Below, one piece after another: positions 33,757 to 40,047 of a stretch of 44,363 nucleotides of DNA. The notes under the pieces were generated by a model. The model ran no database searches, was not told the origin of the DNA, and saw nothing but the letters and a program-made list of their open reading frames with translations. The stretch spans positions 1 to 44,363 of the IMG/VR virus record IMGVR_UViG_3300042295_000291. One strand, written 5' to 3'. Position 1 is the first letter of the stretch. Every line of letters starts with the position of its first letter. The stretch comes from a virus. The position numbers and the translations under genes are program-made.

Positions 33757-33908
33757 GTCAACTCCTTCCGTTGTACATGCGTGGCGAGCAGCCACTTGTC
33801 GCCCAGCCTGCGGATGGCCTGCACCCAGGCCCTCTGGTTGTATCTGTCCAGGCGTCGGTCGCCCGTGTTCCACAGGGCGCGGGCCTTCTTGAGCATCTTG
33901 GTCTTCAC
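33753..33908 (-). CDS. Small basic protein, 51 aa
   Basis: GTG at 33908 overlaps the previous stop (GTGA) and its TGA overlaps the next ATG. Sequence in parts: 'MKTKMLKKARALWNTGD', 'NQRAWVQAIRRLGDKWLLA'. Short Arg/Lys/Trp-rich proteins with 'W...IR.LGDKWLLA' occur in other phage early operons. Function unknown; probably helical and nucleic-acid or protein binding. Confidence 0.62.
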   Translation of the reverse strand: MKTKMLKKARALWNTGDRRLDRYNQRAWVQAIRRLGDKWLLATHVQRKELT

Positions 33909-34180
33909 GGCGTCTCCACGATCTCGTACCCTGCGTTGCGCAGCGCCCTGGGGATGTCCTTATCCCCCTGGAAACTGCCCGGGAGTTCGTGCCAATCCTT
34001 GACATCCCCTTGCGGGGTGGCTGCGAACATGTAGGTCTCCGACCCGCCGTACCTGACAAGCTGTAGGTCGATAGCGCTCACGATGACGTAGTCATGTTCT
34101 TCGTATGGAGGCTCCATGCGGAACAGCCACGCTTCGCCTCGGAAGTTGTCCGGCTTCTTGATCTTGTATGCCTTGTTCAT
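33905..34180 (-). CDS. Small early protein, 91 aa
   Basis: ATG at 34180 with AGGAG five bases upstream; a GTG at 34186 is less well spaced. It is mostly beta ('WLFRMEPPYEEHDYVIVSA', 'YGGSETYMFAATPQGDV') and ends with a helix 'KDIPRALRNAGYEIV'. It is the first gene after the terminator at 34250-34274 and opens the chain of 4-base overlaps. Function unknown. Confidence 0.62.
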   Translation of the reverse strand: MNKAYKIKKPDNFRGEAWLFRMEPPYEEHDYVIVSAIDLQLVRYGGSETYMFAATPQGDVKDWHELPGSFQGDKDIPRALRNAGYEIVETP

Positions 34181-34206
34181 GTTCACTCCTAGTTGGTTTA
34201 TGTCTA

Positions 34207-34241
34207 CCGCCTTTCAGGCGGATGGCCATTCGCAAAGCGAA
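34207..34241 (-). other. Two short hairpins in the leader of the 34180 gene
   Basis: CCGCC/GGCGG (34207-34221, 5-base loop) and TTCGC/GCGAA (34229-34241, 3-base loop) lie between the terminator and the RBS of the 91-aa gene. They could stabilise the 5' end of read-through or processed mRNA. Confidence 0.5.
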
Positions 34242-34249
34242 CAGCCAAC

Positions 34250-34274
34250 AAAAACGCCCTGCCTAGGCAGAGCG
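34250..34274 (-). terminator. Intrinsic terminator after the 80-aa gene
   Basis: On the minus strand the stem 5' CGCTCTGCC / GGCAGGGCG (34274-34255, one T-G pair, very short CCTAGG top) is followed by TTTTTG (34254-34249). It lies 25 bases after the stop at 34299, so it ends or attenuates the transcript of the single gene in front. Confidence 0.72.
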
Positions 34275-34298
34275 TTGAGTGGTGAGCGTCTTGTGACG

Positions 34299-34541
34299 TC
34301 AGGCAGTGCGCCAGACACGCAGACCATCCGACATGGTAGCCGTGCGGTACTCCGCTTCCGCAACCTTCTTCTTGGCCGCAGCCACCTTGCGGCGCCACGA
34401 GTCCACCAGCTTCGGCTCCGTCGTGTCGAACGGGATCAGGAAGCTGTCGCCAACTCCCATGTCGAGCAGAGGAAACTCGACAGCGCGACGGCCACGGGCC
34501 GGACGGGGAAGGTCAACACCAGATTCGATTTGGAACGTCAT
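34299..34541 (-). CDS. Small protein of 'VGDSF.IP ... RVWR' type, 80 aa
   Basis: Contains 'FPLLDMGVGDSFLIPF' followed by a helix 'DSWRRKVAAAKKKVAEAEYR' and a closing 'SDGLRVWR'. This plan (strand with 'VGDSF.VP', helix, 'dG.RVWR' strand) is common to very small phage proteins thought to bind nucleic acid. It is alone between a promoter (34672-34700) and an intrinsic terminator (34250-34274), unlike every other early gene here, so it is probably produced separately. A distant relative may be the 79-aa gene at 18658. Confidence 0.72.
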   Translation of the reverse strand: MTFQIESGVDLPRPARGRRAVEFPLLDMGVGDSFLIPFDTTEPKLVDSWRRKVAAAKKKVAEAEYRTATMSDGLRVWRTA

Positions 34542-34665
34542 GTCGGTCTTTCAGAACAGCGCCGGTTCATCCGGCAGAGGCGCGGCCCGAGTGGCAGGCG
34601 GCGAGACGATTAGCACCGAGCCTGAGGCTTCGATGCTGACTGGGAACGGCCACTCCGTTGATTGA
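34542..34665 (-). other. Leader of the 80-aa gene
   Basis: About 120 bases between the predicted start of transcription (near 34665) and the ATG at 34541. A 60-codon frame crosses it (34733-34551) but starts before the promoter and lacks an RBS. No clear structure beyond that. Confidence 0.4.
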
Positions 34666-34671
34666 AGCTCC

Positions 34672-34700
34672 AATGTAGCAGGGCACCAAGGTGCTGTCAA
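34672..34700 (-). promoter_or_regulatory. Sigma70 promoter with palindromic spacer
   Basis: Minus strand: TTGACA (34700-34695), 17-base spacer, TGC then TACATT (34677-34672), i.e. perfect -35, extended -10 (TGn) and 4 of 6 -10 matches. The spacer holds an inverted repeat GCACC-TT-GGTGC (34694-34683), well placed for a repressor that would compete with RNA polymerase. Confidence 0.7.
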
Positions 34701-34716
34701 CACCCATTGAAGACTG

Positions 34717-34995
34717 TCAGGGGGTTTTCTCATTTGTGGTGTGGGTGTGGAAGGTCCCAGGCGGCTCGATCCAGTAGGCCCTGATGCCTATACGCACTCC
34801 GATGTCAGGTATGTCGCTCGGGTACGCTGCGTCGAGCAAGGCTATTGCTTCGAGCATCCACTGCGGTATCTGGTCGGTGCGGTACCACCCGTCGCACACA
34901 GACTGAGGCACCCTAGGGAAGGTCTTGAGGAAGATCCCACCCGGGTGGAGATCTATCCGATACGTTGTGTCTGGATTGCGCTTCTCATCGATCAT
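34717..34995 (-). CDS. Unknown early protein, 92 aa
   Basis: ATG at 34995 overlaps the previous stop (ATGA). Contains 'YRIDLHPGGIFLKTFPRVPQSVCDGWYRTDQIPQWMLEAI'-type beta then helix order (positions about 12-50) and 'GVRIGIRAYWIEPPGTFH'. No family recognised. It is the last gene before the promoter at 34672-34700. Confidence 0.6.
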   Translation of the reverse strand: MIDEKRNPDTTYRIDLHPGGIFLKTFPRVPQSVCDGWYRTDQIPQWMLEAIALLDAAYPSDIPDIGVRIGIRAYWIEPPGTFHTHTTNEKTP

Positions 34996-35273
34996 TCCTT
35001 CTCCTTCTCCTTCGCAGCGTCACGTTGCGCCTTGGCCTCTGCCTCGGCACGGAGCTTCATGAACTCCACCGGGCCGATGGACTCCAGCTTGACTGCGCCA
35101 TCCTCCACCAACGTAGCGTAGTTGGCGCTGTGGCCCCCGCTCCACTGGTAATCTATCTTGTAGATGTCGTTGTTGGCAAGCATGTTGAACACAGCTATGC
35201 CCGCGTCTTTGGGCACGATGAACTTGTTGCCGTGGATGGTGAGAATGATCAGGTCGAACGGTGGTTTGCTCAT
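34992..35273 (-). CDS. Unknown early protein, 93 aa
   Basis: 'FDLIILTIHGNKFIVPKDAGIAVFNMLANND' then a beta strand 'YQWSGGHSANYATLVED' and a long charged helix at the end ('RAEAEAKAQRDAAKEKEKE'). The preceding gap (35274-35318) holds a CCGC/GCGG hairpin. No family recognised. Confidence 0.6.
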   Translation of the reverse strand: MSKPPFDLIILTIHGNKFIVPKDAGIAVFNMLANNDIYKIDYQWSGGHSANYATLVEDGAVKLESIGPVEFMKLRAEAEAKAQRDAAKEKEKE

Positions 35274-35318
35274 GATGATTCCTTGGTTGGGGGTTGAGAT
35301 CCGGTCCCGCGATGCGGC

Positions 35319-35582
35319 TTACTTCCTTGCGTCATACAGTGCCTCCGCTAGTACGAAGGGCGGTTCCTCGGATTCGATAGCCATCCGCCACCCTTCAGCA
35401 AAGATAACCCAGGTTTTAGTTACACCGTAGTACTTGAGATGCATCAGGCCCTTGTACGTCACGTACCCTTCCGGCATGGTGTGCCTTTGATAGAGCCCGA
35501 ATCGCTGTATGGCCGCAAGTTCATCGACCAACTTCCACTCACGCTCGGGGCCTAGGGGCTTGGGTAGTTCATGTTGGGACAT
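35319..35582 (-). CDS. Unknown protein downstream of the VWA gene, 87 aa
   Basis: ATG at 35582 lies inside the end of the VWA gene (14-base overlap). 'EREWKLVDELAAIQRFGLYQ' helix, then 'YVTYKGLMHLKYYGVTKTWV' and 'EGWRMAIESEEPPFVLAEAL'. Its coupling to the VWA/AAA+ genes suggests that it may serve the same system. No family recognised. Confidence 0.6.
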   Translation of the reverse strand: MSQHELPKPLGPEREWKLVDELAAIQRFGLYQRHTMPEGYVTYKGLMHLKYYGVTKTWVIFAEGWRMAIESEEPPFVLAEALYDARK

Positions 35583-36777
35583 ACAGCGTCTCCCCCACCG
35601 GGGCACGCAGACCCTTGGTGCTGATGCACCACAGCACAGGGCAGGGCAGCGTCGCAGGCCAGGGCGTGTACCCATCCGTGAACATGATCACAGCATCCGC
35701 GTTGATGCCGCGCTTCTCCATGTAGCGGAACATCGACCGCACGTCGGTACCGCCGCCACCCTTGGGCTTGGTCACGTTGGCGATGTCGCGCACGCGCTCA
35801 CCCTCGTACACCTCGTGCGCTGCCACCTCGGCGTCCCAGTAGATGACGTCCACCGTCTGGGGGCTGACCGACTCACACGCACCAGCCACCTCAGTCAGTG
35901 CCCGTCGCAGTTGCGCTTCACCGATGGACCCGCTGGTGTCGATGCCGATGACGATGCGGTCCACGCTCTCGGTGTATTTGCTTGGCATGTACATGTCCTG
36001 CCCAAGCCAGCGCCGTGCTGGCCTGCGCCATGTGCTCATGTCCTCACCCTTGGCGGTCGTCTTCAGCCAATCACGCAGCACGTCCTGCCAGGGCACCACA
36101 GGCTCCAGCAGTGCCTCGACGTCCCGCGCCATGCCATGGCCCAGCTTGCCAGCGATGAGTGCGCCTTGACGCAGGGCCGTGTCCACGGCCTTGGAGACCT
36201 CCTCGGCTTCGGCTTCGGTCAGGGGCTTCATACGCCCGTCAGCAGGGTCGTCACCCTCACCACCCCCGGGCTGCGCGGGCTGATGCTCGTCGAACTGCTG
36301 GCCCTTGGGGCTATTGCCCCCGCCCCCGCCGCCTTGCGGCTTGGATTGGGCTTGTTGTTTGAGCCTGCGGTACACCTCACCGGTATCCATACCCTTGAAC
36401 TGCTGGTCGCAGTAGGCATGCTTCCAGATCGTCAGGAATTGTTCGCCCGGATCTGCTTCCTTCAGCATGAGGTTGATCACCATGTCCTTGGCGATGTTGC
36501 TCAGCTTAGCGTCTTCCTGATCGAGCTTGGCCCAGGTCGTCATGTGCATCAACAGCACATGGTAGTACTCGTGCAGCACCACGAAGCGCAGCAGCTTGTC
36601 GTCGCACTCGTCAATGAACTTGCGGCCATACAGCACGTCCCTGCCGTTGGTCGCCGCAGTGGGGATGTCGTCCACCACAGACCACGTACCGATCATCAGG
36701 ATCGGGCTGATCGCAGTGAAACGCTCGTCACGCATGATGGCGCTACGCGCCTTGGTGATACGTTGTTCTGGGGTCAT
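35569..36777 (-). CDS. CobT-like protein: DUF2201 metallopeptidase-like domain plus VWA domain
   Basis: 402 residues. The N-terminal domain has 'VVLHEYYHVLLMH', an HExxH motif (H69, E70, H73), followed by 'IAKDMVINLML', as in the DUF2201 N-terminal metallopeptidase domain. A Gly/Pro/Gln-rich linker (145-180) leads to a C-terminal VWA-like domain with MIDAS motif 'IGIDTSGSIG' (D280, S282, S284), a Thr in 'GGGGTDVRSMF' and an Asp in 'VIMFTDGYTPW'. VWA proteins of this kind work with MoxR-type AAA+ ATPases, one of which is encoded just upstream. Its RBS (AAGGAG) is part of a GCTCC/GGAGC hairpin. Named cobalamin gene cobT in some annotations, but no cobalamin pathway is present here. Confidence 0.87.
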   Translation of the reverse strand: MTPEQRITKARSAIMRDERFTAISPILMIGTWSVVDDIPTAATNGRDVLYGRKFIDECDDKLLRFVVLHEYYHVLLMHMTTWAKLDQEDAKLSNIAKDMVINLMLKEADPGEQFLTIWKHAYCDQQFKGMDTGEVYRRLKQQAQSKPQGGGGGGNSPKGQQFDEHQPAQPGGGEGDDPADGRMKPLTEAEAEEVSKAVDTALRQGALIAGKLGHGMARDVEALLEPVVPWQDVLRDWLKTTAKGEDMSTWRRPARRWLGQDMYMPSKYTESVDRIVIGIDTSGSIGEAQLRRALTEVAGACESVSPQTVDVIYWDAEVAAHEVYEGERVRDIANVTKPKGGGGTDVRSMFRYMEKRGINADAVIMFTDGYTPWPATLPCPVLWCISTKGLRAPVGETLYVPT

Positions 36778-36781
36778 GATA

Positions 36782-36812
36782 GCTCCTTCGGAGCCCCGGG
36801 CGATGCCGGGGC
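36782..36812 (-). promoter_or_regulatory. Hairpins covering the RBS of the VWA gene
   Basis: The Shine-Dalgarno sequence AAGGAGC forms the 3' arm of a GCTCC-GAA-GGAGC hairpin (36794-36782), five bases before the ATG at 36777. A second 7-bp stem GCCCCGG/CCGGGGC (36812-36793) abuts and shares its outer bases. The start of the VWA gene may therefore be restrained relative to the ATPase. Confidence 0.55.
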
Positions 36813-36822
36813 GGTTGGTTTG

Positions 36823-37875
36823 TCAGCGCATCATCCAGTTGTTGGCGGTGCACCAGTTGGTGAAGTTGATGTTCCTAGCTGCGAACACAGACTTGCCCCT
36901 GATACGGAGCAACTGATTCACGAACACGCCTTGCAGTTCCAGAGGCAAGCGCTTCATGTAGGTCATGACAGGGTTGAGGGTATCCTCCATGGTGCGGTTG
37001 ATCGCCCGGTGAACCACCATCATAAGCGCTGCGGGGTTGTCAGGCAATGCTGCCATATCCGGGTTGTTGATGATGGACTGCCACGCCGGGAGCTTCCTAC
37101 CCAACTGCACATACACCTGCAGATCAGCCGCCGAGCGGTAGCCAATCAAGCCAGACAGTGCAGCTCGTTCAGCGTCGTCGTCCTCGATCTCCGCATCCAG
37201 CACACGGCCAGCAGCGGCGAGGGAGCGCGGCGTGCAGAACGCCTTGCGACCGGGGTCCTTGCGGTGCCAGATGTACGGGTTCTGGTCAGGGTTGTTCACC
37301 GTGTCGTCGTCCGCCAGCACGTCAGGCGTCTCCGTGACCCAGGCCAGGACAGCATGGTGCACACCGTTCTCGACACCCCACTGCACCCACTCCTCGGCGG
37401 TGGGCTTGCGCATGGTCACCACTGACATGCGATTGCGGACGTGCATCTGCAGGCTGTCACCCACACCCTCGGCGCTGAGGTTGGTCGTGCCGAAGACGAT
37501 GCTGCCAGCAGGCAGCGGGCGGTTGCCCACACGCCGGTCCAAGATGACCGGCAACAGCGCGTTCTGTACCGAGCGCGGGGCCTTGCCGAACTCGTCCAGG
37601 CAGATAGCCACAGGCTGCTGACCATGCACGCCGAAGATGGCGTTGGGGTAGAACGTGCTGGTGCCCGTGGCGTGGTCCACGGCGGGGAGTTGGATGTCAC
37701 CCACGTCGATCTGGGTGCAGTCGATGTAGACCGCACGGTGCCCGGGGAACCGCGCTGCCAGCATGTACAGCATGCTGGACTTGCCCGAACCCGAGGGACC
37801 CTCCACCAGCACGCTGGTGTGGGAACCGACCGCGCCGATGACGTTGGCGCACTGATTGATGCTGAGCTTGATCAT
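36823..37875 (-). CDS. MoxR/CobS-like AAA+ ATPase
   Basis: 350 residues. Walker A 'VEGPSGSGKSS' (24-34), Walker B 'ICLDEFGKAP' (91-100), sensor 1 in 'IVFGTTNLS' (127-134), arginines in 'MHVRNRM' (144-150). The 'ADIQLP'-like segment 'VGDIQLPAVDHATG' after strand 2 is typical of the MoxR/CobS branch. Such ATPases remodel a substrate together with a VWA partner, here the neighbouring gene. Phage copies are often annotated as cobaltochelatase subunit CobS, although a cobalamin role is unlikely. A long gap with three hairpins separates it from the gene upstream. Confidence 0.9.
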   Translation of the reverse strand: MIKLSINQCANVIGAVGSHTSVLVEGPSGSGKSSMLYMLAARFPGHRAVYIDCTQIDVGDIQLPAVDHATGTSTFYPNAIFGVHGQQPVAICLDEFGKAPRSVQNALLPVILDRRVGNRPLPAGSIVFGTTNLSAEGVGDSLQMHVRNRMSVVTMRKPTAEEWVQWGVENGVHHAVLAWVTETPDVLADDDTVNNPDQNPYIWHRKDPGRKAFCTPRSLAAAGRVLDAEIEDDDAERAALSGLIGYRSAADLQVYVQLGRKLPAWQSIINNPDMAALPDNPAALMMVVHRAINRTMEDTLNPVMTYMKRLPLELQGVFVNQLLRIRGKSVFAARNINFTNWCTANNWMMR

Positions 37876-37892
37876 GGTTTCTCTCTCCTAGA

Positions 37893-37904
37893 TTTACTGG
37901 TAAA
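37893..37904. promoter_or_regulatory. Operator-like motif copy 1 (TTTACTGGTAAA)
   Basis: Inverted repeat TTTAC-TG-GTAAA in the leader of the MoxR gene, just upstream of its RBS. With two flanking bases it matches a site at 41085-41098 over 14 bases in the opposite orientation; a near copy is at 39802-39813. Confidence 0.4.
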
Positions 37905-37970
37905 GGGGCCGAAGCCCCGGGGGATCACTCTTGCCCCGCCTTGCGGCGGTGCGCTGTGGATCACAGCGCA
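37905..37970 (-). other. Three hairpins between the DUF3150-like and MoxR genes
   Basis: In the transcribed strand: TGCGCTGTG/CACAGCGCA with a 3-base loop over the upstream stop (37970-37950), CCGCC-GCAA-GGCGG (37949-37936, GNRA tetraloop) and GGGGC-TTCG-GCCCC (37918-37905, UUCG tetraloop with C-G closing pair). None has a T-run. Likely mRNA stabilising or processing elements that set the ratio of the two proteins. Confidence 0.65.
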
Positions 37971-38977
37971 AACTTATCCAGAATGTCCTGCATCGCGGAC
38001 TTGGTAGCCCGCTGCAGTTCGGTGGACTCCTTGAGCGAGTCGATGTCCACCCGTGTGAGGGCAGTCTCAAGGTCCTGCCGTGCCGCTTCGAGCCGGGGGT
38101 CGTTGGTGACGTTGAGGTCACGCAACATGGCGCACAACTCCAACCCCTGCTCCAGCATGGAGTCGTACAGCTTGGGGCGGCGCTTCTTCTTGATGTCCAT
38201 GCGGACAACGCCCTCCTCAAACACATCCTTGATCTCAGACCCTACGACATTCCCATAATCATCGTACACAGGCACCTCCTCGGTGCCTACCTTGACGGCG
38301 CCCATGATGGGCTGTTCTTCCACTGCGTCGGGGTCATGCTCCAGCACGGCGGTCATGCGCTCGTGCACCCACTCGACCTGGGCCTTCACACGTTGCCATG
38401 TGTCAGCCACGGCGCCTGAGACCCGTTCCGCGAGGGCACGCTCATACTGCGCCTTCAGTTGGGCAGCGGCTTCGTTGCCGATGTCCACACGAAAATCCCC
38501 GGCCAAAGGCACCGGGCTGACGGACAGCACGAAGCGGAACTTGCCACGCACTTCGGACACAGGCGGGTACTCGCTGCGGTCGAACAGCGCACCCATCTCG
38601 AAGGCTTGCTTGGAGATCTCGGTGCCGTACACATTCACGAAGACGTTCAACAGATCGTTGAACCGCTGCTCGTACTTCGCAGCCTGCTCCATGACCCGCA
38701 GGTACTGGGCAGTGGTGATGAGCCTGCCACCGTTGTCGTCCCAGGGCAGGGTGGCGTTGTTGAACCACACGCGGGCTTCACCGCGCAGGGTCTTGATGGC
38801 TTCGAGGGACGGGCACTCGGAGAACAAGTGCTTGGATACCGTCGCCGCACGGCGGGACTTGGCGCCCTTGTTCGCCAGGACTTCCGCCTGGGTGTTCTTG
38901 TCCAACTTCCGTGCTTCCCACACAGATATGTTGAGACTTCCGATCATGGCGGAAGATGCGATGCTGATGGTGTTCAT
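37961..38977 (-). CDS. DUF3150-like partner of the MoxR-VWA pair
   Basis: 338 residues, mostly helical with several coiled-coil-prone stretches ('LRVMEQAAKYEQRFNDLLNVFVNVYG', 'AAAQLKAQYERALAERVSG'). The opening 'GSLNISVWEARKLDKNTQAEVL' and the position beside CobS- and CobT-like genes match the DUF3150-type protein that accompanies this pair in other proteobacterial phages; the family name is given from memory of that arrangement and is tentative. It may be the adaptor or substrate loader of the ATPase complex. It starts four bases after the previous stop. Confidence 0.6.
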   Translation of the reverse strand: MNTISIASSAMIGSLNISVWEARKLDKNTQAEVLANKGAKSRRAATVSKHLFSECPSLEAIKTLRGEARVWFNNATLPWDDNGGRLITTAQYLRVMEQAAKYEQRFNDLLNVFVNVYGTEISKQAFEMGALFDRSEYPPVSEVRGKFRFVLSVSPVPLAGDFRVDIGNEAAAQLKAQYERALAERVSGAVADTWQRVKAQVEWVHERMTAVLEHDPDAVEEQPIMGAVKVGTEEVPVYDDYGNVVGSEIKDVFEEGVVRMDIKKKRRPKLYDSMLEQGLELCAMLRDLNVTNDPRLEAARQDLETALTRVDIDSLKESTELQRATKSAMQDILDKFAL

Positions 38978-38980
38978 GGT

Positions 38981-39175
38981 TTACTCCTTGGTCTTCAGTT
39001 GGTCGCGCACCCACAGCGCCAGCAGCCGTGCGTCGGCAGTGGCAGCGTTGACGTAGATGAGTTCTTCGGGGCGATTTGCGAACGGTTCCGTGTAGGCGTC
39101 CACAGTACGCATGACATCTGCAAGCAGGCTGTCGATGTGACGCAGTGCGTCATGTACGTTTTTCGGTGGTTGCAT
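38981..39175 (-). CDS. Small helical protein, 64 aa
   Basis: ATG at 39175 with GAGAGAG upstream. All-helical: 'VHDALRHIDSLLADVMRTVDAY' and 'AATADARLLALWVRDQL'. Directly precedes the DUF3150-like gene. No family recognised. Confidence 0.6.
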   Translation of the reverse strand: MQPPKNVHDALRHIDSLLADVMRTVDAYTEPFANRPEELIYVNAATADARLLALWVRDQLKTKE

Positions 39176-39193
39176 TTCACTCTCTCGGGTTAT

Positions 39194-39207
39194 GCCCCCG
39201 TAGGGGC
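39194..39207 (-). other. Hairpin with UNCG tetraloop
   Basis: GCCCC-TACG-GGGGC on the transcribed strand, in the gap between the 76-aa and 64-aa genes; C-G closing pair. No T-run. Confidence 0.6.
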
Positions 39208-39213
39208 GGGGTA

Positions 39214-39444
39214 TCAGTTGAACGTGATGAAGCACACGAGGCATTCCCCGTGCGGGCGGAGTTCGATCATGTCACCGTAGTCCACGGTGACGGTACGCTT
39301 ACCCGTCCACCCTACCGCTGCCTTGGCACGCCGCACGCAGGCGTACCTGCTCAGCAGGTCAGGGGCTTCGAGCGTAGCCCTGCGCACCCAACCGTAGTTG
39401 GGCTCGTGACCGAACGTGTCGGTGACTTCAATGTTGATCTTCAT
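39214..39444 (-). CDS. Unknown early protein, 76 aa
   Basis: Starts one base after the previous stop. Beta-rich: 'MKINIEVTDTFGHEP', 'GKRTVTVDYGDMIELRPHGECLVCFITF', with a basic helix 'LLSRYACVRRAKAAVG' between. No family recognised. Confidence 0.6.
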   Translation of the reverse strand: MKINIEVTDTFGHEPNYGWVRRATLEAPDLLSRYACVRRAKAAVGWTGKRTVTVDYGDMIELRPHGECLVCFITFN

Positions 39445-39445
39445 T

Positions 39446-39775
39446 TCACTTCTCTCCTTCCAGTTGCTTAATCATTGCCTTGGCTTGGGCGACGGCTTCG
39501 TGGACCATGTCTCTGTAGTAATCACCCTCCTTTACGAACTGCTCCACGCTGTCGTAGCAGCAGCCACCCAGGTACTCGGTGGCAAGCACGATGCCCTGCT
39601 TGGCGGCCTCTACCTTTGCGATGAAGTAAGCCCACGTCCCGTCATTGATCTTACGTAGCGTCTCTGCGCGTTGTTCCTCGGTCTCGTCCCAATCCGGGGG
39701 CATATCCTCCGGGGTAGTGGATAGAACAATGTCAAAACCGTCAATGGTTTCTTTGTGTGCGGGTTCCCAATACAT
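39446..39775 (-). CDS. Unknown early protein, 109 aa
   Basis: RBS AAGGAGAG upstream of the ATG at 39775. 'KETIDGFDIVLSTTPEDMPPDWDE' then a helix 'EEQRAETLRKINDGTWAYFIAKVEAAKQG' and a Cys pair in 'YLGGCCYDSVEQF'. The leader carries a 16-bp palindrome and a GNRA hairpin, so this gene may be regulated separately. No family recognised. Confidence 0.62.
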   Translation of the reverse strand: MYWEPAHKETIDGFDIVLSTTPEDMPPDWDETEEQRAETLRKINDGTWAYFIAKVEAAKQGIVLATEYLGGCCYDSVEQFVKEGDYYRDMVHEAVAQAKAMIKQLEGEK

Positions 39776-39791
39776 AGCGTCTCTCCTTCCA

Positions 39792-39813
39792 GTTAAACGC
39801 GTTTAACAGTAAA
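39792..39813. promoter_or_regulatory. 16-bp palindrome overlapping motif copy 2
   Basis: GTTAAACGCGTTTAAC (39792-39807) is a perfect palindrome. It overlaps TTTAACAGTAAA (39802-39813), which differs from the TTTACCAGTAAA sites at 37.9 and 41.1 kb by one base. It lies 17 bases before the start of the 109-aa gene. Confidence 0.5.
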
Positions 39814-39827
39814 CCCCCTTGCGGGGG
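39814..39827 (-). other. Hairpin with GCAA tetraloop
   Basis: CCCCC-GCAA-GGGGG on the transcribed strand, a few bases after the stop at 39834. GNRA loop, no T-run. Confidence 0.65.
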
Positions 39828-39833
39828 TGTCGG

Positions 39834-40046
39834 TCAGCGGTAAATTCCGCCCTTGTTGTTGATGCCGTGCAGGTCGCGCTTGTCGGTCAGCAGGACGTAA
39901 TTGGACTTGTGCATGGGCACCACCGTCCACGAGCGGCGCTCTGCCTTCGCCTCCTCTTCCCCGCACCACAGGCAGAGCCTGTACCCGAGGGCAGCGCGAG
40001 CGGCAGGTACGTCGTCCCCGCACCGGGGGCATGTTGCGTCTGTCAT
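39834..40046 (-). CDS. DksA/TraR-like mini zinc finger protein
   Basis: 70 residues from the ATG at 40046. 'CPRCGDDVPAARAALGYRLC' followed by 'LWCGEEEA' has the C-X2-C ... C-X2-C arrangement and the 'VP.AR' turn of the DksA/TraR zinc finger (C6, C9, C25, C28). The rest, 'SWTVVPMHKSNYVLLTDKR', is a conserved tail in phage versions. TraR-like proteins bind the RNA polymerase secondary channel; this one lacks the usual helical hairpin, so whether it does so is open. Confidence 0.7.
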   Translation of the reverse strand: MTDATCPRCGDDVPAARAALGYRLCLWCGEEEAKAERRSWTVVPMHKSNYVLLTDKRDLHGINNKGGIYR

Positions 40047-40047
40047 G

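Noticed and set aside
34551-34733. 60-codon minus frame crossing the 34.7 kb promoter
   Set aside because: Its start lies upstream of the promoter inside the previous gene, with no RBS; Pro/Ala/Ser-rich product without features. Could be real only if transcribed from the upstream operon.
35509-37425. Long + strand frame of 638 codons
   Set aside because: It is the reverse of the VWA and MoxR genes, which have complete motifs; the translated product is low-complexity, His/Leu/Val-rich and without an RBS.
35569-37875. cobS/cobT as cobalamin biosynthesis genes
   Set aside because: No cobN or other cobalamin gene; domain content fits a generic MoxR-VWA machine.
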